Source: CAYJBH01 sp964368625 (GTDB taxonomy: Bacteria; Bacillota; Clostridia; Oscillospirales; Ruminococcaceae). From it: a stretch of 52,950 nt of DNA. The notes under the pieces are model-generated. The model did not search any database and had not been told where the DNA came from. It saw only the letters and a list, made by a program, of their open reading frames with translations. A program made the position numbers and the translations under genes. Each line of letters opens with the position of its first letter. The first letter of the stretch is position 1. Shown here piece after piece: positions 25,799 to 34,138 of this stretch. The stretch covers positions 1 through 52,950 of the forward strand of contig CAYJBH010000021.1 in NCBI GenBank assembly GCA_964368625.1. Reading direction: 5' to 3'.

Positions 25799-26902
25799 AT
25801 GTATTTTACAGATTCATTTTTTATCATTATCGTTTCGATAGGTATAATAGTAGCTTCCTTTTATTTTAAAGGATTTTTTAAAAGACTTTTTAATTTTTTT
25901 GGTCTAAAAATTGGCAAGTGTTTCCATTTTGTTTTTGCAGCTGCAATATTAATGCTTTTAGTTTTAACATTCCATAACCCACTTGGAACTTCAACGGTTG
26001 TTGCCGGATACCTCATATTGTTTTGCAGTATATTTGATCTGGTTGGGTTATTATATCAAAAAAAATTTAGCAACAGTAAAATATTGCGCCACATCTATCT
26101 TGGCGGTCTTCCTGCTTTTTTTGTTACCGCAGTGGTTATGATTTTAGGTGTTTATAACGGGCATGATGTTGTTATGACTGGTTATAACGTAAAAATTGAA
26201 AAGGATTTCTCGCTTAGAATTGCCTATATCTCTGATATACACATGGGCGTTAGCGTTACCGCTGATAACATTGATGAATATTGCAAAGAAATAGCTGCAC
26301 ATAAGCCAGACATTGTTTTATTGGGTGGAGATATTTTTGACGAGCGAACCAGCAAGGAGGATATTCTGACTGCCTGTAGCGCATTAGGCAGCATAGAATC
26401 ACGGTATGGAGTGTTTTTCACATGGGGTAACCACGAAGGACTAACCCAAGCTGTTGACGGAGGGGCATCGGCTAATATTGATTTTATCCGCCAAGAGGTT
26501 AATAACGGTGGCATGTTAATTTTAGATGATGAATCGGTTTTAATCGATGATAGCTTTTATGTTGTTGGGATGGCAGACGAAGATACCGACACAGGCGAAA
26601 AAACGACTGATAATCCTACCGAACTTATAGATAAAAACAAGCCTATAATAATGCTTGAGCATAAACCTATCAATCTTGAAGGTGCGGCAAAGCTCGGTGT
26701 TGATATTTATCTATCCGGACACACTCATGGTGGTCAGATACCTCCTCTCGGTTTTTTTGAAGGATTTATCTACGATGGTGTTTATGGAATGAAGCGCTTA
26801 GGTGAATGCACCATGATAGTTTCTTCCGGAATGGGAACGTGGAACACCCCGATAAGGCTTGGTAGCGTTTCGGAATATCTTATTATCGATATAAATAAAT
26901 AA
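25799..26902 (+). CDS. Membrane-anchored metallophosphoesterase (YkuE/YaeI-like)
   Basis: A 367-residue protein with about four N-terminal helices (1-130) and a calcineurin-like domain. The dinuclear-metal motifs are in order: SDIHMG (D then H), GGDIFDE, GNHE, and SGHTHGG near residue 303. Relatives such as YkuE and YaeI act on the outer membrane face on lipid or cell-wall phosphates. It starts 5 bp after the DUF975-CmpB gene without a clear ribosome binding site, so translation is probably coupled to it. Confidence 0.87.
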   Translation: MYFTDSFFIIIVSIGIIVASFYFKGFFKRLFNFFGLKIGKCFHFVFAAAILMLLVLTFHNPLGTSTVVAGYLILFCSIFDLVGLLYQKKFSNSKILRHIYLGGLPAFFVTAVVMILGVYNGHDVVMTGYNVKIEKDFSLRIAYISDIHMGVSVTADNIDEYCKEIAAHKPDIVLLGGDIFDERTSKEDILTACSALGSIESRYGVFFTWGNHEGLTQAVDGGASANIDFIRQEVNNGGMLILDDESVLIDDSFYVVGMADEDTDTGEKTTDNPTELIDKNKPIIMLEHKPINLEGAAKLGVDIYLSGHTHGGQIPPLGFFEGFIYDGVYGMKRLGECTMIVSSGMGTWNTPIRLGSVSEYLIIDINK

Positions 26903-27064
26903 CACACAAATTCCCCAACTAGAGCGGGTTTTCGCCTTGTAAAAAGAAGTATAATAAGTTATAATATTGATAGTAACCAACCGGTGAATGGCAAGGTTTA
27001 TTTAAGCTTTAAATCCCGATTGTTATTGGTAGCGTAAACAACAATATAAGCTAAAGGGGAGTTT

Positions 27065-28486
27065 ATGATTAAGTTTGGAACCGGCGGTTGGCGAGCCATA
27101 ATTGCGGATGGTTTTACAAAGCAAAACCTAACCACCGTTTGTAGTGCACTTGCCGAGATGGTAATATCGCAGAAAAAACATGAAAAAATAATTGTTATCG
27201 GTTACGACCGACGGTTTTTATCTGAGGAGGCGGCAAGGTGGGCCACCGAGGTTTTAACCGGTTACGGCATTCGCTGTAAGCTAATTAACCGTGCAGCACC
27301 TACCCCGCTTGTTATGTTTTCGGTTAAAAATGAGGATCTATACTATGGCATAGCTATAACTGCCAGCCATAACCCTGCTATATATAACGGAATCAAGGTA
27401 TTTACCGAGGGTGGTCGTGATGCCGACCAAAGCACCACCGATGAATTGGAACGGTTTATTGCAGCGGTGGAAATGCACGGAGCAAAACAATCACCTATCC
27501 CCTACCAAACGGCATTGAAACAGGGGTTGGTTATGGAGTTTAACCCCCACAACGAGTATATCGATAGCATCCTTGCTCTTATCGACTGTAGGTCGATAAA
27601 AAAAGCTCAACTTAAGATAGCCTTAGATCCTATGTTCGGCGTTAGCCAAACCAGCCTAAAAACAATTCTATACGCCACTCGTAGCGACCTACTGGTTATC
27701 AACGATCGACATGATACCCTTTTTGGTGGCAGACTGCCGGCACCAAATGCAAAAACACTTGGATTTTTAAGCGACTATGTTCCTGAAAACAGCTGTGATC
27801 TTGGAGTTGCAACCGATGGAGATGCCGACAGAATAGGCGTTATTGATGAAAAGGGCGAGTTTGTTGATCCAAACAAGCTACTTGCTATACTATACTACTA
27901 CCTTTTAAATGTTAAGGGGTGGCGTGGTCCTGTTGTTAGAAACAACTCAACTACAAAACTTCTGGATAAGATAGCCGAAGATTTCGGTGAAGTTTGCTAT
28001 GAAGTTCCTGTTGGTTTCAAGCATGTTTCCTCTAAGATAGAGGAAAGTGGAGCTATTATTGGCGGTGAGAGTTCGGGGGGCCTTACCGTAAAGGGACATA
28101 TTCTAGGCAAAGACGGTATCTATGCGGCAGCGTTGCTGGTTGAGCTGATTGCCGTTACCGGAAAAAAACTTTCAGACTTTTATGCTGAAATAACCGAGCG
28201 GTATGGAGAGTTTTACTGTTTTGATTCCGATTATCATCTTACCGATGAGGCAGAAAAGCAAAGGCTAAGAGAAAAAATATACAACGAAAAAGTAGTTCCT
28301 AAATTCCCTCATGAAATAGAAAACATCTCCTATCTCGACGGCTGCAAGGTTAACTTTGTTAACGGTGGCTGGATAATAGCAAGGTTTTCCGGAACAGAAC
28401 CGCTATTGCGAATCTCCTGTGAGATGAACAACATAGATAGTGCTGCTGAATGTGTTAAGCTTTTTGGTGAACTATTAGGATTATAA
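27065..28486 (+). CDS. Phosphoglucomutase/phosphomannomutase
   Basis: A 473-residue alpha-D-phosphohexomutase interconverting hexose-1- and hexose-6-phosphates. All four domain markers are visible: the catalytic serine loop TASHNPAIYNGIK (about 100), the metal loop DGDADRIG (about 255), the sugar loop GGESSGGL (about 338) and the phosphate loop RFSGTEPLLR (about 442). The N-terminal KFGTGGWRAIIADGFT is of the ManB/PgcA type. The start ATG follows AAAGGGGAG. It precedes a racemase gene by 24 bp. Confidence 0.93.
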   Translation: MIKFGTGGWRAIIADGFTKQNLTTVCSALAEMVISQKKHEKIIVIGYDRRFLSEEAARWATEVLTGYGIRCKLINRAAPTPLVMFSVKNEDLYYGIAITASHNPAIYNGIKVFTEGGRDADQSTTDELERFIAAVEMHGAKQSPIPYQTALKQGLVMEFNPHNEYIDSILALIDCRSIKKAQLKIALDPMFGVSQTSLKTILYATRSDLLVINDRHDTLFGGRLPAPNAKTLGFLSDYVPENSCDLGVATDGDADRIGVIDEKGEFVDPNKLLAILYYYLLNVKGWRGPVVRNNSTTKLLDKIAEDFGEVCYEVPVGFKHVSSKIEESGAIIGGESSGGLTVKGHILGKDGIYAAALLVELIAVTGKKLSDFYAEITERYGEFYCFDSDYHLTDEAEKQRLREKIYNEKVVPKFPHEIENISYLDGCKVNFVNGGWIIARFSGTEPLLRISCEMNNIDSAAECVKLFGELLGL

Positions 28487-28510
28487 ATTAAAATATTTTT
28501 GAGGATATTA

Positions 28511-29200
28511 ATGAAAACCATAGGGCTAATCGGCGGCATGAGCTGGGAGAGCACCACCACATATTACAGTTTAATCAATAAAAAAGTGAAGCAGCACTTA
28601 GGCGGATTGCATTCGGCAAAAATATTGCTATACAGCGTTAATTTCGCAGAGATAGAAGAATATCAGGCTGCCGGTGAATGGGATAAAAGCGCCGAGGTTT
28701 TATCAGATATTGCGGCAAGATTAGAGGGTGCCGGTGCTGACTTTATTGTTATCTGCACCAACACCATGCACAAGGTTGCCCCGCAGATAAGAAAGCATAT
28801 AACAATACCGATTCTCCATATTGCCGACGCAACGGCAGACGAGCTTATAAAAAACAAGATAAACAGGGTTGCACTGCTCGGAACTAAATACACCATGACT
28901 CAGAACTTTTATAAACAGCGGTTAATCGATAAGGGTATAGAGGTATTAATCCCTGATGCTGCAGGTATTGATACGGTAAACAACATTATTTATAACGAGC
29001 TCTGCCTCGGAACAATAAGCGAAACCTCAAAGCAAAAATACAAAGAGATAATAGATAAATTAAGGGGGCAGGGTGCCGAGGGTGTTATCCTCGGTTGCAC
29101 CGAAATTGGCCTGCTTATACAGCAAGCCGATTCTTCACTTCCCATCTTCGACACAACACTTATTCATGCCGAGATGGCAACTGAGTATGCAATTTCTTAA
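28511..29200 (+). CDS. Aspartate/glutamate racemase family protein (YgeA-like)
   Basis: A 229-residue cofactor-independent racemase. The two catalytic cysteines lie in CTNTMH (about residue 82) and GCTEIG (about 194). The N-terminal MKTIGLIGGMSWESTTTYY is characteristic of aspartate racemases such as E. coli YgeA. The start at 28511 is preferred over an ATT at 28499 because GAGG lies 6 bp upstream. D-amino acids made by such enzymes go into peptidoglycan or signalling; the specific substrate is not shown by the sequence. Confidence 0.9.
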   Translation: MKTIGLIGGMSWESTTTYYSLINKKVKQHLGGLHSAKILLYSVNFAEIEEYQAAGEWDKSAEVLSDIAARLEGAGADFIVICTNTMHKVAPQIRKHITIPILHIADATADELIKNKINRVALLGTKYTMTQNFYKQRLIDKGIEVLIPDAAGIDTVNNIIYNELCLGTISETSKQKYKEIIDKLRGQGAEGVILGCTEIGLLIQQADSSLPIFDTTLIHAEMATEYAIS

Positions 29201-29204
29201 TAAC

Positions 29205-29243
29205 ATAGAGCCTACCTAATAACAAATTATTGGTAGGCTCTAT
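29205..29243. terminator. Bidirectional intrinsic terminator
   Basis: 12-bp stem ATAGAGCCTACC (29205-29216) with GGTAGGCTCTAT (29232-29243) around an AT-rich loop. It separates the racemase gene from the convergent URO-D gene at 29291. Confidence 0.85.
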
Positions 29244-29290
29244 TTATTATTTCTATAAATTATGCTGTTAATGCAGCTTTCATACATTCT

Positions 29291-30337
29291 TTATTTTATG
29301 GATTCTACCTTTGTTTTACCATATAAAACCGCCTCGTTGAGCAGAGCCTTTAGGCTTTCGTATTTAGTATCTTCGGTAAGGTTGTTTCCTGCCGTTAGCA
29401 TAAATCGTCCATCCGGCCTTGTATAGGTATCTATCATAAACCGAACCTCTTTACGCACATCCTCAGCGGTGCCGTAAGGTATTATTTGCTGTACGTCAAA
29501 TCCAGCCCATATACATATTTTATCGCCATATTTTGCCGCTACCTCGACCTCGTTCATGGTGTATTTTTGAATTGGGTGCAGAACATCTAAGCCTATCTCG
29601 ATAAACTCGGGAATAAAAGGCAGTATATTTCCGCAGGTATGTAGCCAGAAATGCATACCACAGCTGTGGCAATGTTCTATTAACTCGGCATAGTATGGCT
29701 TAAAGAACTCCCTAAACAGCTCGGTTGAAAAAAACGGGCTATTTTGTGTTCCTATATCATCGCTGATAAATATACCGTCTACCTGTAGCTCGTTTCTACA
29801 CCTTGTTGCCACAACCTTATAAAAATCGGTTAGGGCACGGAAAAGCCGATGTACCTCATCGGGGTACTCGTAGAAATCGCAGAGTGCATTTTCCATCCCT
29901 CTAAACGACCAAAAGCGTTCAAACATCCAGTACCACCAGCCGGCTAATCTGTATCTGCCATCCTTTTCTGGAATTGTGTTTGAAAAAAGGTGTGGCGAAT
30001 TGGGGTCTGGAAAATCTGCCAAAACATCATCTAATTTATCCCAGTCGTCGATAGCACAAACTGCATCAAGAGCAGTGCCGGGTGGAAAAGGATTGTCGAT
30101 ATTCATCCATCTGTAAGATGGTTCATTCTTCGGGGCATCAAATACAGCCGGAATATTAACCGCTATGTTTTGTATATCGTTTGGATATTCTAGCAGCAGG
30201 TTGCGGTAGCGCTCTTCCTGCCCGATAAACACCTCGGGATGAGTCCAGAAGTGTAGCATCACGGGTATGCGGTGCGCACACCCCTTGCCCTCAATAACCG
30301 ACACTATCTCTTCCTTAGTTAAATTTTTGTCTTTCAT
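29291..30337 (-). CDS. URO-D superfamily protein (methyltransferase-like), copy 3
   Basis: A 348-residue member of the URO-D/MtaA superfamily with the motif HCHSCGMHFWLHTCGN, whose HTCG resembles the corrinoid methyltransferase zinc site. The third Cys found in methyltransferases is absent: the equivalent segment reads GRFMLTAGNNL. The frame is open for 61 more upstream residues, but those are hydrophobic and unlike the family. ATG 30337 is preferred, with AAAGGA about 11 bp upstream. It is divergent from an AraC gene, as is copy 1. Confidence 0.82.
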   Translation of the reverse strand: MKDKNLTKEEIVSVIEGKGCAHRIPVMLHFWTHPEVFIGQEERYRNLLLEYPNDIQNIAVNIPAVFDAPKNEPSYRWMNIDNPFPPGTALDAVCAIDDWDKLDDVLADFPDPNSPHLFSNTIPEKDGRYRLAGWWYWMFERFWSFRGMENALCDFYEYPDEVHRLFRALTDFYKVVATRCRNELQVDGIFISDDIGTQNSPFFSTELFREFFKPYYAELIEHCHSCGMHFWLHTCGNILPFIPEFIEIGLDVLHPIQKYTMNEVEVAAKYGDKICIWAGFDVQQIIPYGTAEDVRKEVRFMIDTYTRPDGRFMLTAGNNLTEDTKYESLKALLNEAVLYGKTKVESIK

Positions 30338-30737
30338 TTTATGGCTGTTCCTTTCTTCATTGCTCCAACTTTTCTGCCTGAAATTACAATTTATTAAGCT
30401 AAAACACCCCATCAACCAAGCCAAAAGTGTAACAGTTGACAAAGCAGACATACATATTTTATAATTATTGCAACTACACATTATAAAATATACTATCACA
30501 CAAAAACTGTAAAAACACACCTAATTTAGTATAAAAAATCGTGTATAACGCTTTAATTTAGGTATTAAGAAAACTCTACCTTGATTGCAAAACATTTTCA
30601 AATATTTGAATGATGCTAGTGTTATTATATCTTTTAATATTTCTTTACACAATAAATTATTATGCTTAATAACTATACATTCTTGCTTTTTGTGCAATGT
30701 TTTAGTTTTACACTAAGTAGTTTAAAATAGGAGCTTT
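30338..30737. promoter_or_regulatory. Divergent AT-rich intergenic region of URO-D 3 and AraC 3
   Basis: About 400 bp of very AT-rich DNA without a gene. It must hold the promoters of both divergent genes, but I cannot name exact sites. The AraC start has a weak AGGAG (30730-30734) close to the ATG. Confidence 0.45.
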
Positions 30738-31562
30738 ATGTTTTACGAATTGTTTGACGATTTTAATCCAAAGTTATCGCATCTTATCGTGGCGGTGGAT
30801 TTAGGAAGCGACTCTGCAAGCCATGGAGAGCGCAGGGTTGAGGAGTACGAAATAGAGCTTATCTTTTCCGGAACCGGCTATGTTACGGTAGATGGTGTTA
30901 ACTTTCCTACCCACCCTCATTCTATTCATTTTCGCCGACCGGGTATGATTGTTGAGGGAAGGGGAAGCTATAAATCTCGCTATTTTACCTTCTCGCAGGA
31001 AACTGCAACCTCATCTACCGATGGGCTTTGTGAAATGCCTATTGTATATAGGCTAGATAATAACGATTTTGAGCAGGCGCATTCGCTTTTTAATCTTATT
31101 TTTTATTGCCATTATAACGATACCTACACAAAAAACATAACCCAGAAAAGGGTTATATTAGAGCTGTTTGAAATAATGCTCAACAACTGGCATCATGCAA
31201 CACAGACTGAATTTTTTGATACCCAAACAGTTCAGAACATGCAAATATCAATAAATTTTATTAGAGATAATTTTAAGCAAAGGTTAACCATTGAGGAGCT
31301 ATCCTCTAATATCGGATATAGCGCATCCTATTTTTCAAGGCTTTTTAAAAAATATACCGCCTGGACGCCTATGCAGTATCTAAACAACCACCGCTTGGTT
31401 GTGGCAAAAGAAAGGTTGATCGAAACCGATGATAACATCGAAACCGTTGGGGCAGAGTGTGGGTTTGATAACCCTATATACTTTTACAGAATATTTAAAA
31501 AGCACACCGGCTGCACCCCAAACCAATATCGAAAAAACCACCGATATGCACAGCACATATAG
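30738..31562 (+). CDS. AraC family transcriptional regulator 3
   Basis: A 274-residue protein. A small N-terminal cupin-like sensor (VEEYEIELIFSGTGYVTVDG, then HPHSIHFRRPGM) is followed by a double helix-turn-helix (about 172-270) with IGYSASYFSRLFKKYTAWTPMQYL and CGFDNPIYFYRIFKKHTGCTPNQYR. It diverges from URO-D copy 3 and probably activates it. The 400-bp gap to that gene is longer than for AraC 1. Confidence 0.92.
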   Translation: MFYELFDDFNPKLSHLIVAVDLGSDSASHGERRVEEYEIELIFSGTGYVTVDGVNFPTHPHSIHFRRPGMIVEGRGSYKSRYFTFSQETATSSTDGLCEMPIVYRLDNNDFEQAHSLFNLIFYCHYNDTYTKNITQKRVILELFEIMLNNWHHATQTEFFDTQTVQNMQISINFIRDNFKQRLTIEELSSNIGYSASYFSRLFKKYTAWTPMQYLNNHRLVVAKERLIETDDNIETVGAECGFDNPIYFYRIFKKHTGCTPNQYRKNHRYAQHI

Positions 31563-31832
31563 TTATTTATTCTAAAACCTCCGCATATTATCATTCCATC
31601 TAACTTTGCTATCGTAAATCAGAATACGAATGTTTTGCTCATTTCTCCGCCTTGATAGTCGTAATCTCTGTTCAATAATCCCACATTGTTTTTTAGCTTA
31701 AAAAGCCATGGTAATAACGTTTTAACCTGCTGTAGCTTAGCACATATTACTTATCACGGCTAATAACAAAAGGCTTTACTGCAGATCTTGTTTTTTTACT
31801 TATATAAAAATTGTATTTATTTTGCCGGCTAG

Positions 31833-31870
31833 ACCACCATTTACGAGTTTGCTCGTTTATGGTGGTTTTT
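31833..31870 (+). terminator. Intrinsic terminator before the phage cassette
   Basis: ACCACCAT (31833-31840) pairs with ATGGTGGT (31859-31866), then a TT/TT internal mismatch and a further ACGAG/CTCGT pairing; the stem is followed by T residues. It insulates the cassette from upstream transcription. Confidence 0.75.
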
Positions 31871-31912
31871 CGTTGTTGGTAATTTATGTAATTTAATATA
31901 TTGCAGTTAATT

Positions 31913-31947
31913 TTGACACATGAAAACACCGGCTAATCGATTATAAT
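31913..31947 (+). promoter_or_regulatory. Candidate late promoter of the phage cassette
   Basis: TTGACA (31913-31918) and a consensus TATAAT (31942-31947) are 23 bp apart, too far for sigma-A with both elements. Only the -10 may be used, with an activator. AAGGAG (31961-31966) is the ribosome binding site of the first gene. Confidence 0.45.
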
Positions 31948-31977
31948 AATATCAAAGCAAAAGGAGATTGTAAAAAA

Positions 31978-32394
31978 ATGGGTATTATTCGTAATAGCAA
32001 CCAGCTGTTAGATCGTTATAACGAATTTCTACTCTATGTTACCGAAAACGATTTTACTGAATCCCCCACCCACGGTTGTTTTTGCAGATGGCTTGCAAGG
32101 CAGGATGAGGGCATATCGGTTAAAAAGGCCCAGCGCATTGTTTCTCGCTTTATACCACAGGTTAAAAAGGAGATGAGCGAGCTGCTTGCCGATGTTCTCT
32201 CTGCAGGTGCACTAAAAGGAAAATATAATGCAACCATAACAACTCTTTGTCTTAAAAACCTATGCGATTGGAGCGACAAACACAAAGGCGAGAATACCGC
32301 CGAGCTGATAAGATGGGAGGAGTTGATTGATGGCCTTTACACCAACATCGGTGAGACAGATGATAGCCATGAGGAGCAGGGCGAAATCGGATGA
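31978..32394 (+). CDS. Terminase small subunit-like protein
   Basis: A 138-residue, mostly helical protein. Its C-terminal part, LSAGALKGKYNATITTLCLKNLCDWSDK, resembles the P22 gp3-type small-terminase ending in which a helix with NAxxxxxxLKN precedes GWSDK. It is the first gene of the cassette and overlaps the large-terminase gene by 65 bp, the usual packaging-gene order. It would recognise the DNA to be packaged; whether it still binds a pac site cannot be told. Confidence 0.7.
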   Translation: MGIIRNSNQLLDRYNEFLLYVTENDFTESPTHGCFCRWLARQDEGISVKKAQRIVSRFIPQVKKEMSELLADVLSAGALKGKYNATITTLCLKNLCDWSDKHKGENTAELIRWEELIDGLYTNIGETDDSHEEQGEIG

Positions 32395-34138
32395 GCAATT
32401 TAGAGAGCTTGCAGCCGCAGCGGTTTCTAAGAGTCCTGATATGCTTGCCGAACTTCGAGAGAATCCTGAGCTGTTAATCGAATTATTAATGCTGGTGGTA
32501 GACAAAACAAAGGTTACAAGACCATTTGTTTTAAACGATGTTCAACGCGATTTTATTTCTCAACTTACCAAGGCAAAAAGGAGGTTTAGAAATGGTGAGA
32601 TAGACCGAATTTCTATTCTTGTTCTTAAGGGGCGCCAGCAGGGCTTCACCACCCTTATAACAGCATATCAGCTTGCAACTGCAATATTAGCTCGAAACTT
32701 TGAAGGGTTAACCGTTGCCGATACCATAGAAAATGTTGCAACCATTTTTGAGGCAAAGGCAAAATTCCCCTACAGTTTACTGCCCGAAAGTGCAAAACCA
32801 AGCGAAAAGTTTAACAACCGCCGTGAACTTAGGTTTTTAAAACTCAATAGCTCCTGGGCTGTTCAGGTTGCAAGCAACCAGATGGGGCGCTCACGAACAA
32901 TAAATTTTTTGCATGCATCAGAATGTGCCTTTTGGCCCTGCGGTATCTCGGCTACCCAGGCAGGCCTTGGCGAGGCTTTAACCGCCGACTGCATAAGAAT
33001 TTATGAATCCACTGCAAACGGCTATAACGACTATAAAGAGATGTGGGACAGCAACCGCCATATCAACCTGTTTTACGAGTGGTGGAGAACCGAGGAGTAC
33101 CGCGATGCCTGCCGGCCGGAAGAGCTTACAAGGCTGGGTGAAGTTATGAAGGTTGACGACTGGATAGGTAGCCGACTTTGCTTTCTACATAAAAAGGGGC
33201 TCGACAACTCACAGCTACTCTGGTATCTTCACCGATACGATGGATATCTCGATAAGGCTCTTATCCGACAGGAATACCCCTGTACACCCGAAGAAGCATT
33301 CATTTCTTCCGGCAGACCTGTTTTTAACGCTGATATTCTTTCGCTAAGGCTACAAAGCGCACCAGAACCTTTAAGAAAAATTTCTTTTTCCTTAAAATGG
33401 AAGAACCCTGATTACAGAGACAGGATAGAGGATTTTTGTGAGGTTGAGGGTGACAACATTTTAATATATGAGGATGTTAAACCTAATGTCCCCTATGTTA
33501 TCGGAGGGGATACGGCCGGAGATGGAGCCGATGCATATACTGCCAGTGTTAGAAGAAACGACACCGGAGAGCAGGTTGCAACGTTATACATGCCAAATAT
33601 TGGAAGTGATAGCAGCCCCTACACCGACGCCCTCTATTGTCTTGGCATGTATTATAACAGAGCGCTTATTGGCATTGAGGTTAACTTTAATCTACAGCCT
33701 GTTATCGAGCTGCAAAGACTAAGGTACCCTCGGCAGTATGTTCGACAAAATTTCGATAGCTACAAACATCAGGTTGAGGAGAAATACGGCTGGAAAACCG
33801 ATGGCAACACAAGACCAATTTTATATACCATTTATGCAAAGATGATAAACGAAGAAGCAACCCAGATTAGAGACAGGAGGACACTTTGCGAGGCAAGGGA
33901 GTGGGAGTATGACGATAAGGGCAGGCCCGACCACAGACCGGGAGGACACGACGACTGTTTGTTTGCAGATATGATTGCAAATAAGATTCGTGAACAGCAA
34001 AGCTACGAAGTTTTGGTTTCAATTAGTAAGGTTAAGGTAGCCATTGATGTTTACGATGATTATATGCGGGCAGATAAACAAACCAAGGAGAGGATGGTAA
34101 AACGATATGGCGGAATACCTTGTTTGGGGGAAAAATGA
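32330..34138 (+). CDS. Phage terminase large subunit
   Basis: A 602-residue DNA-packaging motor. The ATPase part has a deviant Walker A, KGRQQGFTT (residues 100-108), as in many RQxGxST-type terminases, and a Walker B-like strand ending HASECAFW. The nuclease part has GGDTAGDGADAY, with its acidic residues, and GGHDDCLFADMIA near the C-terminus. The ATG at 32330 follows GGGAGGAG and is chosen over the adjoining TTG. The catalytic residues look intact, which matters for judging whether particles can still be filled. Confidence 0.88.
   Translation: MAFTPTSVRQMIAMRSRAKSDEQFRELAAAAVSKSPDMLAELRENPELLIELLMLVVDKTKVTRPFVLNDVQRDFISQLTKAKRRFRNGEIDRISILVLKGRQQGFTTLITAYQLATAILARNFEGLTVADTIENVATIFEAKAKFPYSLLPESAKPSEKFNNRRELRFLKLNSSWAVQVASNQMGRSRTINFLHASECAFWPCGISATQAGLGEALTADCIRIYESTANGYNDYKEMWDSNRHINLFYEWWRTEEYRDACRPEELTRLGEVMKVDDWIGSRLCFLHKKGLDNSQLLWYLHRYDGYLDKALIRQEYPCTPEEAFISSGRPVFNADILSLRLQSAPEPLRKISFSLKWKNPDYRDRIEDFCEVEGDNILIYEDVKPNVPYVIGGDTAGDGADAYTASVRRNDTGEQVATLYMPNIGSDSSPYTDALYCLGMYYNRALIGIEVNFNLQPVIELQRLRYPRQYVRQNFDSYKHQVEEKYGWKTDGNTRPILYTIYAKMINEEATQIRDRRTLCEAREWEYDDKGRPDHRPGGHDDCLFADMIANKIREQQSYEVLVSISKVKVAIDVYDDYMRADKQTKERMVKRYGGIPCLGEK

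Larger units (their letters stand above)
31563..31977. other. Non-coding stretch before the phage cassette
   Basis: 415 bp without a convincing gene. The first 265 bp show nothing recognisable. The remainder holds an intrinsic terminator (31833-31870) and the likely promoter of the phage-like cassette (31913-31947). No tRNA fragment or direct repeat marking an attachment site was found. Confidence 0.6.
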
